Both the position numbers and the translations under genes were made by a program. Positions 12,831-24,767 of a stretch of DNA of 60,771 bases are shown here, one piece after another. The stretch lies in contig PJRA01000263.1 in NCBI GenBank assembly GCA_016987375.1, forward strand, positions 3,207,080 through 3,267,850, given 5' to 3'. This DNA comes from Brachionus koreanus (taxonomy: Eukaryota; Rotifera; Eurotatoria; Ploima; Brachionidae). The notes under the pieces were generated by a model. It had not been told where the DNA came from. It worked only from the letters and a program-made list of their open reading frames with translations, and ran no database searches. Position 1 is the stretch's first letter; the number at the start of each line of letters is the position of its first letter.

Positions 12831-15800
12831 ATGAACTTATCACATATTTCTTCTATTTGTTCGACTGAATGTAACGAATACAAAAAAAGTCCTTCTAGTA
12901 TTAAAGACAGTAATGCAATATGCAATTTTTGTGATAGACATTCAACCCTCATTGATCAGCATCAAGTAAGAAAATTTTATTAATTTATTTAAACAATTTG
13001 GTTGTAAAATTTTAACAAACTTTAATGAGATTTTAATATATGTTATAAACAGCGTGAATAAGAGAACAATTTTCTTCATTAAACTTTAATTATATAGAGG
13101 TCTTTAATTTTTGATACATGATAAAAATCTTGTAAAAAAATAAAATCACTAATGCGCCTTTCATTTAGAATATTCTTGTAATTACTTGCGCAATAGCCAT
13201 TAATTGTTATGTTAAATTAATTTTTTTTTATATTAGCCTAGTTTATGCCACTAATTCCAAACGAAATAAACAACACTAATTTAGCAAAATTGAGTGACGT
13301 AAAATCGGGTATTTTTTTTTTGGTATTATACATTGGGAATTAGTGTTTAAAGAAAAAATTCACATTCGAGCTTTGAATCTTGTTGTTGTGTCAAATTGTA
13401 TAGCATTAAATCGGACCTAAATCTGTAGAGATATAATTTTTTTTCAAGTCAAAGCGCATATAAACATCATAAAACCCCTGTAGACTTTACTAAAAAGCTT
13501 GAGAACATGAAAATCGCTTTCTTTAGACTCTGTTTAGTAGATAGAGAGATTAGCAAAAACTGAGTTGAGCAATGGTTGTGGGTTAACAAGTTTTTAGTTA
13601 AAAAACATTAGTTTTATTACTCAACAATAATTTACTTAGTCTAAATATATAAATTTTAAGTTCCAAATAAATGTTTATATTTTGAATTTTATTATATTTA
13701 TAATTTTTGTGTTTCTAGAAATGAATCACAGTCAAAACCGAATTTTTATGTCAGTTTAAATTTGAAGTTTAGATGGAATTTAATTTTATATAAGAAAAAT
13801 TGTTTAGACATATCCTTGGCTGAATGAAATGGTCGTCCAGTTCTCTTTTCAGACCCATGATTTAGTTTTTGATTTTTTTAATTGTTAAGATTAATAAATT
13901 TAGAAAGAAATATTGATATTTTTCAAAAATTTTTTTTTATAAATTTTAAAGATTTTTCTTTGCACATTAATTAGTGAAAATACAATATTTCTAAAAGAAT
14001 TTGTCATTTCTTGTTTTTCTAAGATTGATTAATTGAATAAGAAGTAAATTAGAAAAAACGGTTATGATTTTTTAAAATAAAGTTTGGGTTTATACCAAGT
14101 TAGGCATGGAGCTTAGTCTTTCTTTAAGGCTGTGTGAAAGAAATACATGGTTTTTGTAATTTTGAATAAAATAATGAATATGATCAAATCATTATTATAA
14201 TAATAAAAGCTACAGCAGACTAACTGTAAAACGGTCATGATAACTAAGTAAAAAGAAACAGATCAATTTTCGATTGGTTTTAAAAATCAACCAACCGTTT
14301 ATTTTAAGATAAAAATAATTTATTTATGGACTGTTGATATAAGAAAATTTTCGAGTTTTTTATTAGTAATAGCTGGTACGTGTCTTGACATTCAATTTAG
14401 AAATATTTTCTTAAATAACTTTTTTTAAATCTATTCAAATTGGCTAATTAACAAAGTTTATTCACCTGACTTGGATTTAATACACAAAAGCAGATGATCA
14501 TCATTATTAAAAAAAAAAGAGAATTTTTAATTCTTAATTCTAAAAAATTGAATTTTTGATCACTGTAGCGTGATAGAGCGACTTGAAGGTATAAATGTCT
14601 GAATTAATTGGAGAAAGATTAGGTTCATGTTAGTTAATATATCACGTGAATGACAAATTAAGTTTTGAATATGTCCAACTGAAATTTAATTATTTCAAGG
14701 AGCACTTGAAAACAATTTAAAATATTTTGAGATAAGTAAGAGGAACTTAATTAATTTAAAAAAGAAAAAAAAATTGTTTTCTTTTCTACTTATGTAAGCA
14801 AAATGTGTCGTTCTTGACAAATATTCTTTTGTAATAAATCAGAAAATAGGTGTTGATATTCAAGCTAAAAAGGTGAGTTAAATCTTTGTAAAAACAGCTT
14901 GTCAATCAAGATAAAATGAGGCATGAATTTATAGACATTGTTTGAAGCCAACACTTACTGACATTTGCTGTACCTGAAAAATAAAATCTCAATATAACGG
15001 ATAGTCCGCGTTTTAATTAAAGCGGTGCTAGAAAAAAAAATATTTATTTATCTAAAAATGAGTGTAATCAATTAGAATCGGTTTTATTTTAAATTCAATT
15101 TTTTTTTCCTATTTCGATTATTTCGAACATATTGCACTAGGCAATTGTTCAGTGCACCGCTACCAGTGCGTGCTCTAGAGTGCCATTTCTTATCTACATG
15201 ATAAAATAGATAAGAATAAAAATAACTATAAAACTCGAATATTTTTATATCAAAATAAAATCTAATTTTTATTTATTTATTTATTCTTTTTTTAGACAAG
15301 ATCAAATTCTAATCTCCAATCTACACTAGTCAGCTCGACTGGTAAGTGAGACTTTAAGCATAGAAAAACAATTTTTTAATTTTATTCTTTTTTTTTTACT
15401 AGCAGGAATTCAGACATTTCGTACTTATCATCGTTTGAATAAACATCACTTTGTATCAGGTATTTGAATGTTTATTTTTATTTTCGAAATTCCATGTTCC
15501 GGCTGTTCGAATTACCTCGAACATACCAAATCAATTAGCTCGGTCCTCGCAGCGAGACGTCCTGTCAAGAAGGTATTCAATATAATAAAAAAAGAAGAGG
15601 AAGAAAAGATATATATATAAGGCGCTCAACGAACATTGCGAGATTACGAAACGCTTAATAAACACTTGATTACAAAGATTACGGTCTTTAAAACAAAATC
15701 TTTATTTAATAAACAATAACCACCTTTAAATTAATTACATAATTAAGTCAACAAGTCTTTTTTGTCAGAAGAAAAGCGCTATTGAAAAAAAAAAGAAAAT

Positions 15801-18780
15801 AATCTATCAAGGGCGTTATATTTATTAATCAAACAAACATAAATAAAAAAAAAATTTGAAATATTTTTTTAATTCAAACAAGGAAGTAGTACAGGTACGG
15901 TTTAGTTTAAGTTATCTATCTATTATATATAAAAATTAAAAAACGTGTCGGCATTGATTGTCAATTATGTCGCTACTGTATTTTATTTTTTTGTTTTTTG
16001 TTTTTTTTTCTAAGCAAATGTCTTTTATTGAGCTAGAACAGATGTGTTTTTGAGTATATTAGGCTAAAGCATATTATTTTAGTGCCAACTAAATCTAAAG
16101 AAAAATATTTTAAAGATGAGATCGGATTATGTAATTAGTTTATTTATTGCTTTATCTCATGATACTGGCTCTGCTAGTGATAGAGTATAAATTTTATGAT
16201 TGAAATGCGAGCCAGAAAATTATATTTTAATGAGTTTTGTTTATGGCTGGTCGATAAATCTATGCTGTGAGAAGCGATGAGCTTTTTTCTGCTCGATCGA
16301 GTCTTTATTACCTCATGGAATTGCTAATTTCCGAGTATTTCATTTCTCGTTAGCTCTAAAATTGCTAATGTGTTATTAACTATAAATTTGACAAGCTTAA
16401 TTTGGCCAATTCAGATTTATTCAAGTTTGTCAAATTAGTACTGCTTGGGATTTACGTGTATTACGTGTATTTTCACATTCTCTAATATTATTTTCACATT
16501 TTAGATTTGAAACGAAATTATCGATCCGAATTTGTGCATTCAAAAAGACAATACAAAGTATGTATAGACTTTTATTTTCTATTTCTGGTCTATTTGAAAT
16601 ATGCTCGGCAGCCGAATCACTCCGAGCGTTTCTAATACAATGTTTATTCGAAATCTTTAAACAAAAATGTTTTTTTATTTGATTGAATATCTGCATTAAT
16701 GTAGATTTTATCTTATTAAGTGTTAAATCTAAATTAAAAACAAGATTGAAAAGTTTTTCTAGTTGAAATAACAAACTAAATTTTCTATTTTTTAAGGATT
16801 TTGGAAAATATTTGAAAAACGACAAACACAATAGTCTAGTCTCATATAAGTAAGTGCTCTAAAAGCTAATTTGAATAAAATTATTTATTCTACTTATTTT
16901 TCTTTTAAAATAATAGAAAATCAAATGAAATGAACGCTAAAGTAAATGAACAAACTCCCAAGATGGAAGTTGTGCGCCGCGACACCATGTTCAAATTGAA
17001 TACCAGAAATTTGTTCAAATTTTTTAGTAAAAGCAAAAAAGCCGAACTAGTTGCCGAGTCGTCTAGCGACAACAGCGAGTCGAGAAAATCCGATGCGAGA
17101 ATCAAATTCAAACAAATACAATTGAGACTGGAGGTCAATGATAGTGTCAGTTTCGGTTTTACCATACACGGCTATTGTCCATGCCAGGTGGGCAAGGTGG
17201 AAAAAAATTCCGTGTCCGAACAAAGCGGTCTGATGCCTGGCGATTTGATTATTAAAATAAATGGCAAAAATGTCAGTCGTGCCACTTGTGACTCAGTGGT
17301 TAAGCTAATCAAAAACAGCACTCAAACTCTTGTTCTTGATTTGATGCGTCCGTGTAAGCTGAGCGAAAAAACCAAACGAGTTCAAAATATGTACGAATCT
17401 ATACCGATTTGTCAACCGTTGAGTGCGGTAAACTCGACCGAAAACGAATTATTTGCCGACTACAACCATTTGAGTGAGATGGTCCGGCCTAGAAAAACCA
17501 AAAATATTGCTAACAAAAAATACAAGTATTCGAACAAGAGTAGACCAGTAAGACATGCCAAAAAAATAGTGAACGAATACTCGTTGATCCAGTCGATGCC
17601 ATCGCCCATACCTCACATGTCACCCGAGAGCAAAAAAACCTCAATTATTACCGATAGTGATTACAAGACACAGTCGTCGGCCGGCACTGAAGAACCGGCC
17701 AACATCAGCTCAAGCGCATCCTATCCCACTACGGATGATCATTTGTATTTGTGCGAAAAAATGCTCAATTTAGAAGAGAAATTCATCGATATCATGCAAA
17801 AAGGTGTACAGCAATATTCAAGACCGTTGAGACATTGTTTAATGATTGACCAAACTCAACATTGTACAATATTTCAGAATATTGAAAAAATTCTTGCTAT
17901 CTCTGAATATCAACTAAATCAATTGATAAGCCAGGACGATTCAATACTGTTGGACATGTTCAATACAATTGGCAAATTGTACGAGAACAAAATACGCATG
18001 AGCAGCGAAGCGTTCGATATTTATTTAAATGGAATTGAAAAGTCAATTAGTCTACTCAATCAACTTAGTTTAAATTCAAATTTAAGTAGATTTTTGAGCG
18101 AATCTAAAGAAGACATTGACATGGACTTGAGGACATTTTTGCTGGTGCCAATATTTTACGTTAATGAGATTGTCGAATGCTTGAACAAAATAAAAGAGAA
18201 CACATCGCCTATTTCTAGCGATTACCAATTTTTGGTAAATTTAACCCACAATTTGCAACCTTATTGTCACAAATCAAAGCTTATTTTGGCCAAGTACGAG
18301 CTCAACGCAGTTCAAAATCCTCTCAAAAACATAGAAATAAATTTCGATTACGAAGATTTCCAGGACTGTGGCGAAGTGAATCAGTCCAAAAATGAGTCAA
18401 AATTAAGCTTGATTTATTCTGGTTGTGTACAATACAGACAGTCTTGCAACAAGTGGAAACGCATCAAACTCTTGTTTTTCCAGGACAGAATAATACTTTT
18501 GTCATACAATTCAAATGTGGACAAGTTCTTGAGTCTTTTGTCCAAGTCTTGTTCGAACAGCTGGTCCATTTTGGACTCATTGAACGAGTTCACATTCAAG
18601 TCAATTAGTTTGAATAATATAATGAGCGTTCATTTTGAGGAAATCAAGTCTGAGTTCACTCTCAAGTATTCAAGAATGTCAACAGGACCTAACAGAACCA
18701 ACAAAATAAAGCTCAAATGTTCAAGCAGCGACAATCAAAAATGGAACCAATTATTTACAAATTATTTGTGCGAATTTTAG
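12831..18780 (+). CDS. PDZ-DH-PH protein, putative Rho guanine nucleotide exchange factor
   Basis: Modelled exons: 12831-12965, 15296-15341, 15406-15459 (or from 15403), 15539-15572, 16917-18780; phases agree and give about 710 residues. The last exon holds all recognisable domains: a PDZ domain (coding about 17110-17360; FGFTIHG carboxylate loop, SGLMPGDLIIKING) closest in feel to RGS12/RGS3 PDZs, a low-complexity linker, a DH-like helical region (about 17730-18290) and a C-terminal PH domain (about 18400-18775, ending KWNQLFTNYL). The DH fold is inferred from LEEKFIDIMQKGV and LRTFLLVPIFYVNEI; the usual QRIxRYxLLL core is poorly kept, so exchange activity is uncertain. If active it would load GTP on Rho GTPases at PDZ-tethered membrane sites. 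The fourth exon (34 nt) is the weakest part of the model. A short form starting at the Met at 16930 is possible. Confidence 0.75.
12966..15295. other. First intron of the PDZ-GEF gene
   Basis: A 2.3-kb AT-rich intron with GTAAG donor and TTTAG acceptor. It contains a diverged copy of dispersed repeat R2 (14087-14140). Nothing else was recognised. Confidence 0.55.
14087..14140. repeat. Dispersed repeat R2, diverged copy 2
   Basis: In reverse complement, AAGAAAGACTAAGCTCCATGCC aligns with the R2 copies at 6319-6353 and 53838-53900; the flank GGTTTATACC also resembles the third copy. Confidence 0.35.
15573..16916. other. Last intron of the PDZ-GEF gene
   Basis: About 1.3 kb between the 34-nt exon and the large last exon. 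The only long frame (minus strand, 16430-16831) shows no family similarity and is judged spurious. An alternative promoter for a short isoform could lie here. Confidence 0.4.
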
Positions 18781-21473
18781 GGTTTATGATTTTAGGATAT
18801 GAATATAAGATTTTTTTTATACCATTTTTTTTTTCAAAGCGTATTTTTACGATTATTTATAAAAATAAACAGTTTTCATTTAATAGAAAAAAGTGTAAAA
18901 AATGTTTAAATTATTTACAAAATTAATTTGTATCAGGATTTTTTTTTGCATTTTTTTTTGTATAGTTTTATTTATACACTTAAAAAATCATCTCCTTTTT
19001 GTTTATGATTGGAATTTGATGTTAGGTTTAATTGTTTATGTTTTTGTTTTTTAAAAATTGATGATAAAAAAAAGATTAAAATTTATTAAAAAAAAAAAAC
19101 TAAAATTAAAATCTTAAAGACCTTTTGGTCAAATATAATTTTTGTTTGTTGTGTTTTTTTTAATTTGCTATTATTTAAATTAGTATTTAATTAATAATAA
19201 TTTAATTTTTTTTTTCTATATCAAAGATGAAATTATATTTTTTCAAATAAATATTTAAAAAATACATTGTTTCTTTATTCATAAATATTAAATGACGTTT
19301 TGTTTAATACAATATTAATATTCATATCACATAGCGAATAAATTAATAATTTTATTTTTTGTTAAACAAACAAAACAAAAATTTTAATTTATGATGATTC
19401 AAATATGTTAGGGAAGTTTTATCAAGAGATTTAATTTTAAGATAAATTTCAGCTATTAAGTAATTAAATTATTTACTCAAAGAATATTTCGATAATTGCT
19501 TCTAAGAGCTTAGTATCCGATGAGATTAGACAAATCTAATTGAATATTTTTTTATTGGATAGAAAAAAACACTAAATCTAATAAGTAAATATTTTTACAA
19601 TTGTTTACCAAAAGATATGGGTATCAAATTTACCAAGAAAATTTAGCATACGTGCGTGAAATTAATAGCAAATTGCTAGAAAAATTTAATGGTCATACAT
19701 ACCGAGTTGCCGGATATGATTACATAAAGTTATTTATGTTTAATGAATACTCATACTAAATAATAGACTAAGTTAATTTCTCTGTTTAATTTTTTAGGCC
19801 CATAAAATTAATGGTTGAGAAATTATCGGCCATTGTTTTCTAATCAAAGACTAGTTGCTGAATCGAACATAAAATGCGAAACTCTTTTAAGATCATTTAG
19901 ATCAGATAAAAATAATGAAAAAATTAGAAAATCATAAGTATCAGATAAGTTAACCAAACACGTTCTGTACGTGTTTCGGCTTTGATTAAGTCAATTCTTG
20001 AAACTCTACTACTTGATCATGATAAAAATTTCAAATAAAAAAAAAAGATCTCAAAAAGATAAGCTTGATCTTTTGAATTCCGGTCCAGTAACCATTTTCA
20101 AGTAACCGTTTCCTATTCTATTCATGTTTTAAATCAATTGTCCAGTTCCTTGATTGATATTATTTATCATTAATTTGTTTGATTTAATAAAATAAAAATT
20201 TCCTCCTGTCTAAAATAAACACATCAAATGTTTCTTTTCAATACCAAACTTTGCATTAACCGTTTTTCTTCATAATTAACAAGATAGATAAACAAAAGCC
20301 CTGATTAAAAAAAAGAGAACGCTCCTACTGTTTGCTCAACTTGACAACATTTAACCCATCTGGAATAAATCAGACTTAGTTGGATACTTGATTTTGATCT
20401 CTATGAGTTAAAACTCCTTGTGGATTATTTCAATTGATACGTTGTTTTGTGTTAATAACTCTCTAGTGGCCAATCTTTAAATTGTTAATGATTCGTAATC
20501 AAAGTTTCAAACACCATGTGAATTAAGTAATATTCCTATAAAAGTCGGTGAATTACAATATAACTCTCAAGCATCCACTTTACAATTTATTATCTTTCTT
20601 TTCTAAACATTTTTATGACATTTTTAATCTTAGCTAATTATTTTTTATTTTTTTTACTTTCAAAGAGTTGTTTTTAATGTTTTTTTTCGCGGCTATTAAA
20701 AAAATTCTAAAATAAAAAAACTGATTTATATTCTTGAAATCAAATTTTATTATATTTTAAATTTTATCAACCTTCAAATATATTTAAGTGGTAAAATAAT
20801 TTGAATAAAAAAAATGTTAAAATTTTAAAGAAATGACAAAAAATAAAATTTTTAAATAAATAACTTTTCATGGAAAAAGGTATATAAAATGGAACCAATA
20901 ATAGAAGCTAGATATAAATCAAGATTGAAAAATTTAAATAATTTTAATCTTGAAAATCGCTAAATGGATGTGTTCCAAGTGTATAAGTGTATAAAATTAT
21001 AAATTATTTGAAAAAGTATCTTTAACAAATGGTATCAATTTTGCTACTAATTAATAAAAAAAATGAAAAATAATGCATTTAATTTAAAACTTGTTCGGGA
21101 AATTAATCAGTGAGTTTCACAGAAATACTATTTTCTATTAGAATGTTACTCAAATCTTGAAGCAGTTAATCATTGAATGCAATTAAAAAATAATATTACA
21201 CTTTGTTTTTAATATATTTTTTTTATTTTATTTTTTAAATCGCCTACAAAGCATTCATTGAATAAATAAACAAACAAAAAAACAAATAATAAATATTTTC
21301 TAAGTGAATATTGACAAAGAAGTCTTCAAAATGGTTAGGAGCAAGACTTTAAATTAAGATCGTTTTGCTACTTTACTAAACAAAAAAATCAAAAAATATT
21401 GTTAAGTCAAAGTTTCATTTTTTTGATCAATTCAAGTGGTTCAAAAATATTCGAAAAAAAATTTTAAAAATTT
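18781..21473. other. AT-rich intergenic region between convergent genes
   Basis: Contains the 3' flank of the PDZ-GEF gene with long T/A runs and several AATAAA-like signals, then about 2 kb with no gene, clear repeat or RNA gene that I can support. Confidence 0.5.
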
Positions 21474-22396
21474 TTAGTTATATTCAGGAAAAAATAGATT
21501 ATCATAGATTATTAGGCTATGAAAATTGCATTTCAAAAATTTAAAAAAATCATTGTTTTTGGACAAAAATTTATCTGATTTTAATCTTTTAGTACTTGGA
21601 AATTTAATTATGTTTGAATCTTCAAGAAAATTCTGTTGCCGAGAATTTTCAAGTGAATTTTTGTTTTTGCCATGTCTGATTACCACAATTTGAAATGTAA
21701 GCGCATTTTTAAACATTTGAAGAACTTTATAAAAATCTTCTAATGTTTCTACAAGAAAGTTGTTGATTGATAAAATTTGGTCTCCTATTTTCAAATTTGA
21801 ATTCAATGCTATAAAATCTTTCTCAACACTAAAAGTTGATAAAATTAAATAACAAAAAAAATTATTTTATCATTTACCCAATTACAAATAATTTATTCTT
21901 TTTCGATTCTTCCATCACAAAATTTAACTTAAATCCAAAATGAGATTTTTTGTTTGGTTTTGTTAGACTTATGAATTCAAAAGATTGGTTGTTTTCTTTT
22001 TTAACACTACAATTTGTAATCAAGAATCTCTTCACTCTAATTTTCAATCGATTTGATGATTTTAAAAAATAAATTGCCTCTTGAATCAATAATTTGGTGA
22101 AGTCTGTTTCATTCACAGATAGAATAAAATCAAAAGCTTTTAAACCAACAATTTCTTGAAATAATTTTATTCAAAAAACATAATTTTATTTTTAAATTAA
22201 ATAAATTTATTTACCTGCTTTGCTACTGGCTTCAACATTACTAATATAGATTCCGATCGGTTTAGATTCACCTCCATCTATGCTAAATCCAAAGTTTCCA
22301 TATTCACGTTTAAGATCGAATTCCAAAATAATTTCTTTTTAAATTATTTAGTTTTAATTAATTTAAAGAAAAACTATTCTAACCTTTTTCAAACAT
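21474..22396 (-). CDS. Small protein with two PDZ domains, 4 exons
   Basis: Exons 22396-22384, 22334-22215, 22154-21878 and 21828-21474 join in frame to about 254 residues. PDZ1: FGFSIDGGESKP as carboxylate-binding loop, IGIYISNVEASSKAG, then AFDFILSVNETDF and a helix before LKIRVKRF. PDZ2: FGFKLNF as a weaker loop, then LKIGDQILSINNFLVETLEDFYKVLQ and FQIVVIRH. A basic tail with no domain follows. Nothing else is present, so it is probably a scaffold or adaptor binding C-terminal peptides; I cannot assign it to a named family. It is transcribed away from CPEB, with 504 bp between the start codons. The first exon encodes only four whole codons, which makes the start the least certain point. 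Confidence 0.75.
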
Positions 22397-22756
22397 TTCA
22401 ATAAATTCTATTTAAACTTGGTCAAAAAAATATAGTAGAATTTTCATTATAGTAAATAATAATCAAAAATAGTGATTAACTAAATTCTATCATAAAATTT
22501 GATTTCAAACGAGAAAAAAATTATCAAAAAGGCCAAAGTAAAAAATGTTTACAATGAGACAAATTTTGATTGATCAAAGAGCTTAACCAACCTTTAGGAA
22601 AACTTCACATGAAAATATTAATTAAAATTTTTCTTTATCGTTGCAATTTGATTAATTACTCTTTTTTTATTCTGCATTTATTTCTATTTAGCTGAATAAG
22701 GGCTTTTGTTCACTTTTGAAATTTTTACTTCCCGTTGAATGACTGACTGAGTTGGA

Positions 22757-22788
22757 GAGCGCCAAATTTTTTTATATTTTTGGCGCTC
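22757..22788. promoter_or_regulatory. Palindromic E2F-like sites in a divergent promoter
   Basis: A perfect 10-bp inverted repeat, GAGCGCCAAA and TTTGGCGCTC, is separated by 12 A/T bases. Each arm contains the E2F/DP consensus TTTSSCGC (TTTGGCGC; GCGCCAAA on the other arm). It lies 113 bp upstream of the CPEB ATG and 361 bp from the two-PDZ start, in otherwise very AT-rich DNA. It could also act as a hairpin in the CPEB 5' leader. Confidence 0.5.
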
Positions 22789-22900
22789 AAATTAATAAAT
22801 TTGGCTCGCAAAATCAAAAAGTTAAATTGAAAAATTTGTTTAAAAATTAATTTTATTCGAAAACATTTTTCCTTTTCTAATTTTATTAATAAAAATACAA

Positions 22901-24206
22901 ATGAATTCCAAATCTGTGTCATCTTTAAATTCTTGGTCCTCTTCCTTGTCGTCGTGGTCAGAACAGCAGCAACAAATGATAACTTCTTATCAATTTCAAT
23001 TTTTACAACCAAGTATTCCGGAATACACTCCTTTATACAATAATACTATTCATTTAAATGGCCAAGAATATCAAAATCAGAATTATTTGTTTCAAATACC
23101 CTTGAATTTGAAGCGACCTTTAACAGGAATTCAACAGCCCATAAAATTGAAACAAAATAATTCGTTTTCTTTATTTAATGGTATACATTACCAAGCTTCT
23201 AATGCTAAATATTCTAGAAAGGTTTTTATAGGCGGTTTGCCACCTGATATATCTGAAAGTAAATATCCTAATAATTAAAAAAGTTAAATTAATAGAAATC
23301 TTTAAAAAGATGATATTGTTTTGCATTTTCGTCGCTATGGGCATTTGATAGTCGATTGGCCTCACAAATCAGATTCAAAATCTTCATTTCCTCCTAAAGG
23401 ATATGCGTTTCTAATATTCGAAAAAGAAAACAGTGTCCAAGATCTTATCAATTATTGCGTGATTGAAAAGGATAAATATTACATTTACATATCAAGTCCG
23501 AGTTGCAAAGACAAAGCTGTCAGTTTTTTCAAATTTTTTTGTCTATATTTAAGAAAATTTTACTTTAGGTTCAAGTAAGGCCATGGTGCTTAGCTGATGC
23601 AGACTATTTGATGGATAATTCACAGCCCGTAGATCCAAGAAAAACAATCTTTGTTGGAGGAGTACCTAGGCCCTTAAAAGCAAGTATGTTCTTGATTGCA
23701 AAACAAAAATGAGAAAAAATCAAATTATTTAATTTTTTTTTAAAAGGTGAATTAGCAACAATAATGAATGGTCTTTACGGCGGTGTATGCTATGCAGGAA
23801 TTGATATAGATCCAGAACTTAAATATCCTAAAGGTGCAGGAAAGGTCTCTTTTTCAAACCATAACAGTTTTGTTTCAGCAATAAGTGCTCGATTTGTTAA
23901 TCTTCAGCATTCAGATACAGAAAAAAGAGTAATAGTAAATATCAAAAACAGAACAAAAATTTTAATTCTTGTTTTTAGGCTGAAGTAAAGCCTTATGTTT
24001 TAGATGACCAGGTTTGTGACTTTTGCCAGGGATCCAAATGTAATGGCCGAAATGCATCATTTTTTTGCGCCAATATTTCTTGTCTGCAATATTATTGTGA
24101 AGCATGCTGGACTCCGCAACATTTAAAACCTGGCAAAGACTTTCATAAGCCATTAATTAAGGAGGGTGCTGATAGACCACGTATAATTCCTTACAAATGG
24201 TGCTAA
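22901..24206 (+). CDS. CPEB: Cytoplasmic polyadenylation element-binding protein (CPEB2-4/Orb2 type)
   Basis: Exons 22901-23258, 23310-23518, 23569-23683, 23747-23928 and 23979-24206 give 363 residues. CPEB binds U-rich 3' UTR elements and controls poly(A) tail length and translation in germ line and neurons. RRM1 starts at RKVFIGGLPPDIS and contains LIVDWPHKSDSKSSFPPKGY, RRM2 at KTIFVGGVPRPL with LYGGVCYAGIDIDPELKYPK, and a C-terminal ZZ-type zinc finger has its Cys/His set (CDFC, CNG, FFCANISC, YYCEAC, H, H). RRM and ZZ parts are very close to the CPEB2/3/4 group rather than CPEB1. The regulatory N-terminus is only about 105 residues, with Ser-rich and QQQQ stretches, far shorter than vertebrate paralogues; an upstream exon could be missing. 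All splice phases agree. Confidence 0.96.
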
Positions 24207-24457
24207 ATCTTGATGTTTATACTTAAAATTTTCAATTTTTATTAGATTTTAATTATTTTTCTAATTTTTTTTTTATTATCAACTATTTATATATTGATAA
24301 TAATTATAAAATATTTTTCGAAAAATTTCGATTTTTATTAAATAAAAAAATTTTACAATTTAAAAAAAATAAAATTTTAAATTATATAAAATTTTATTGA
24401 CCGGACAAGTATTCAAATCGATCTTTTAAACAAATATACAATAATAAAACATTGACT

Positions 24458-24767
24458 TTACAATCTGTATCTTAGACTAGGAGAAACGGTAGTTGGAGGC
24501 ACATAACATATGTTTAAATGTAGTGGCCCTGTTTTCGATGGTAGTATTTTGATTCTAAAAATGTATTCTTCCAATTTTTCATGAATAACGGCTGCTTCAT
24601 GTCCATCTGTGTATGTTGCTCTACATTTTACACTACCTCTCCCGCATTTTTTCGTATTCACTAATAAAAAGTAACAATTAATTTTAATAGTGTAAATTTT
24701 TGTATATGTCGTCAATACCTATAAATGAAACGTTTTTGATGTCAACTATTGGCAAAGTTGAATGCAT
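24458..24767 (-). CDS. Small filamin-repeat-like protein
   Basis: Two exons (24767-24719 and 24660-24458) give 83 residues. The core runs from VNTKKCGRGSVKCRATYTDG to RIKILPSKTGPLHLNICYV. It resembles the later strands of a filamin Ig-like repeat: the GxGxL-type start, a short turn, then the P-x-G-x-(Y/L)-x-(I/V) end strand that precedes HIPGSPF in filamins, which is absent here. There is no actin-binding domain and no second repeat, so this is either a stand-alone mini-filamin domain or a remnant of a longer gene. It is convergent with CPEB, with 251 bp between stop codons. Moderate confidence that it is coding, lower for the family. Confidence 0.5.

Noticed and set aside
16430..16831. 133-aa minus-strand ORF
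   Set aside because: Lies in the last PDZ-GEF intron, no family similarity, biased amino-acid content typical of AT-rich noncoding DNA.
22725..23012. 95-aa minus-strand ORF
   Set aside because: Overlaps the CPEB first exon and its promoter in antisense; no domain.
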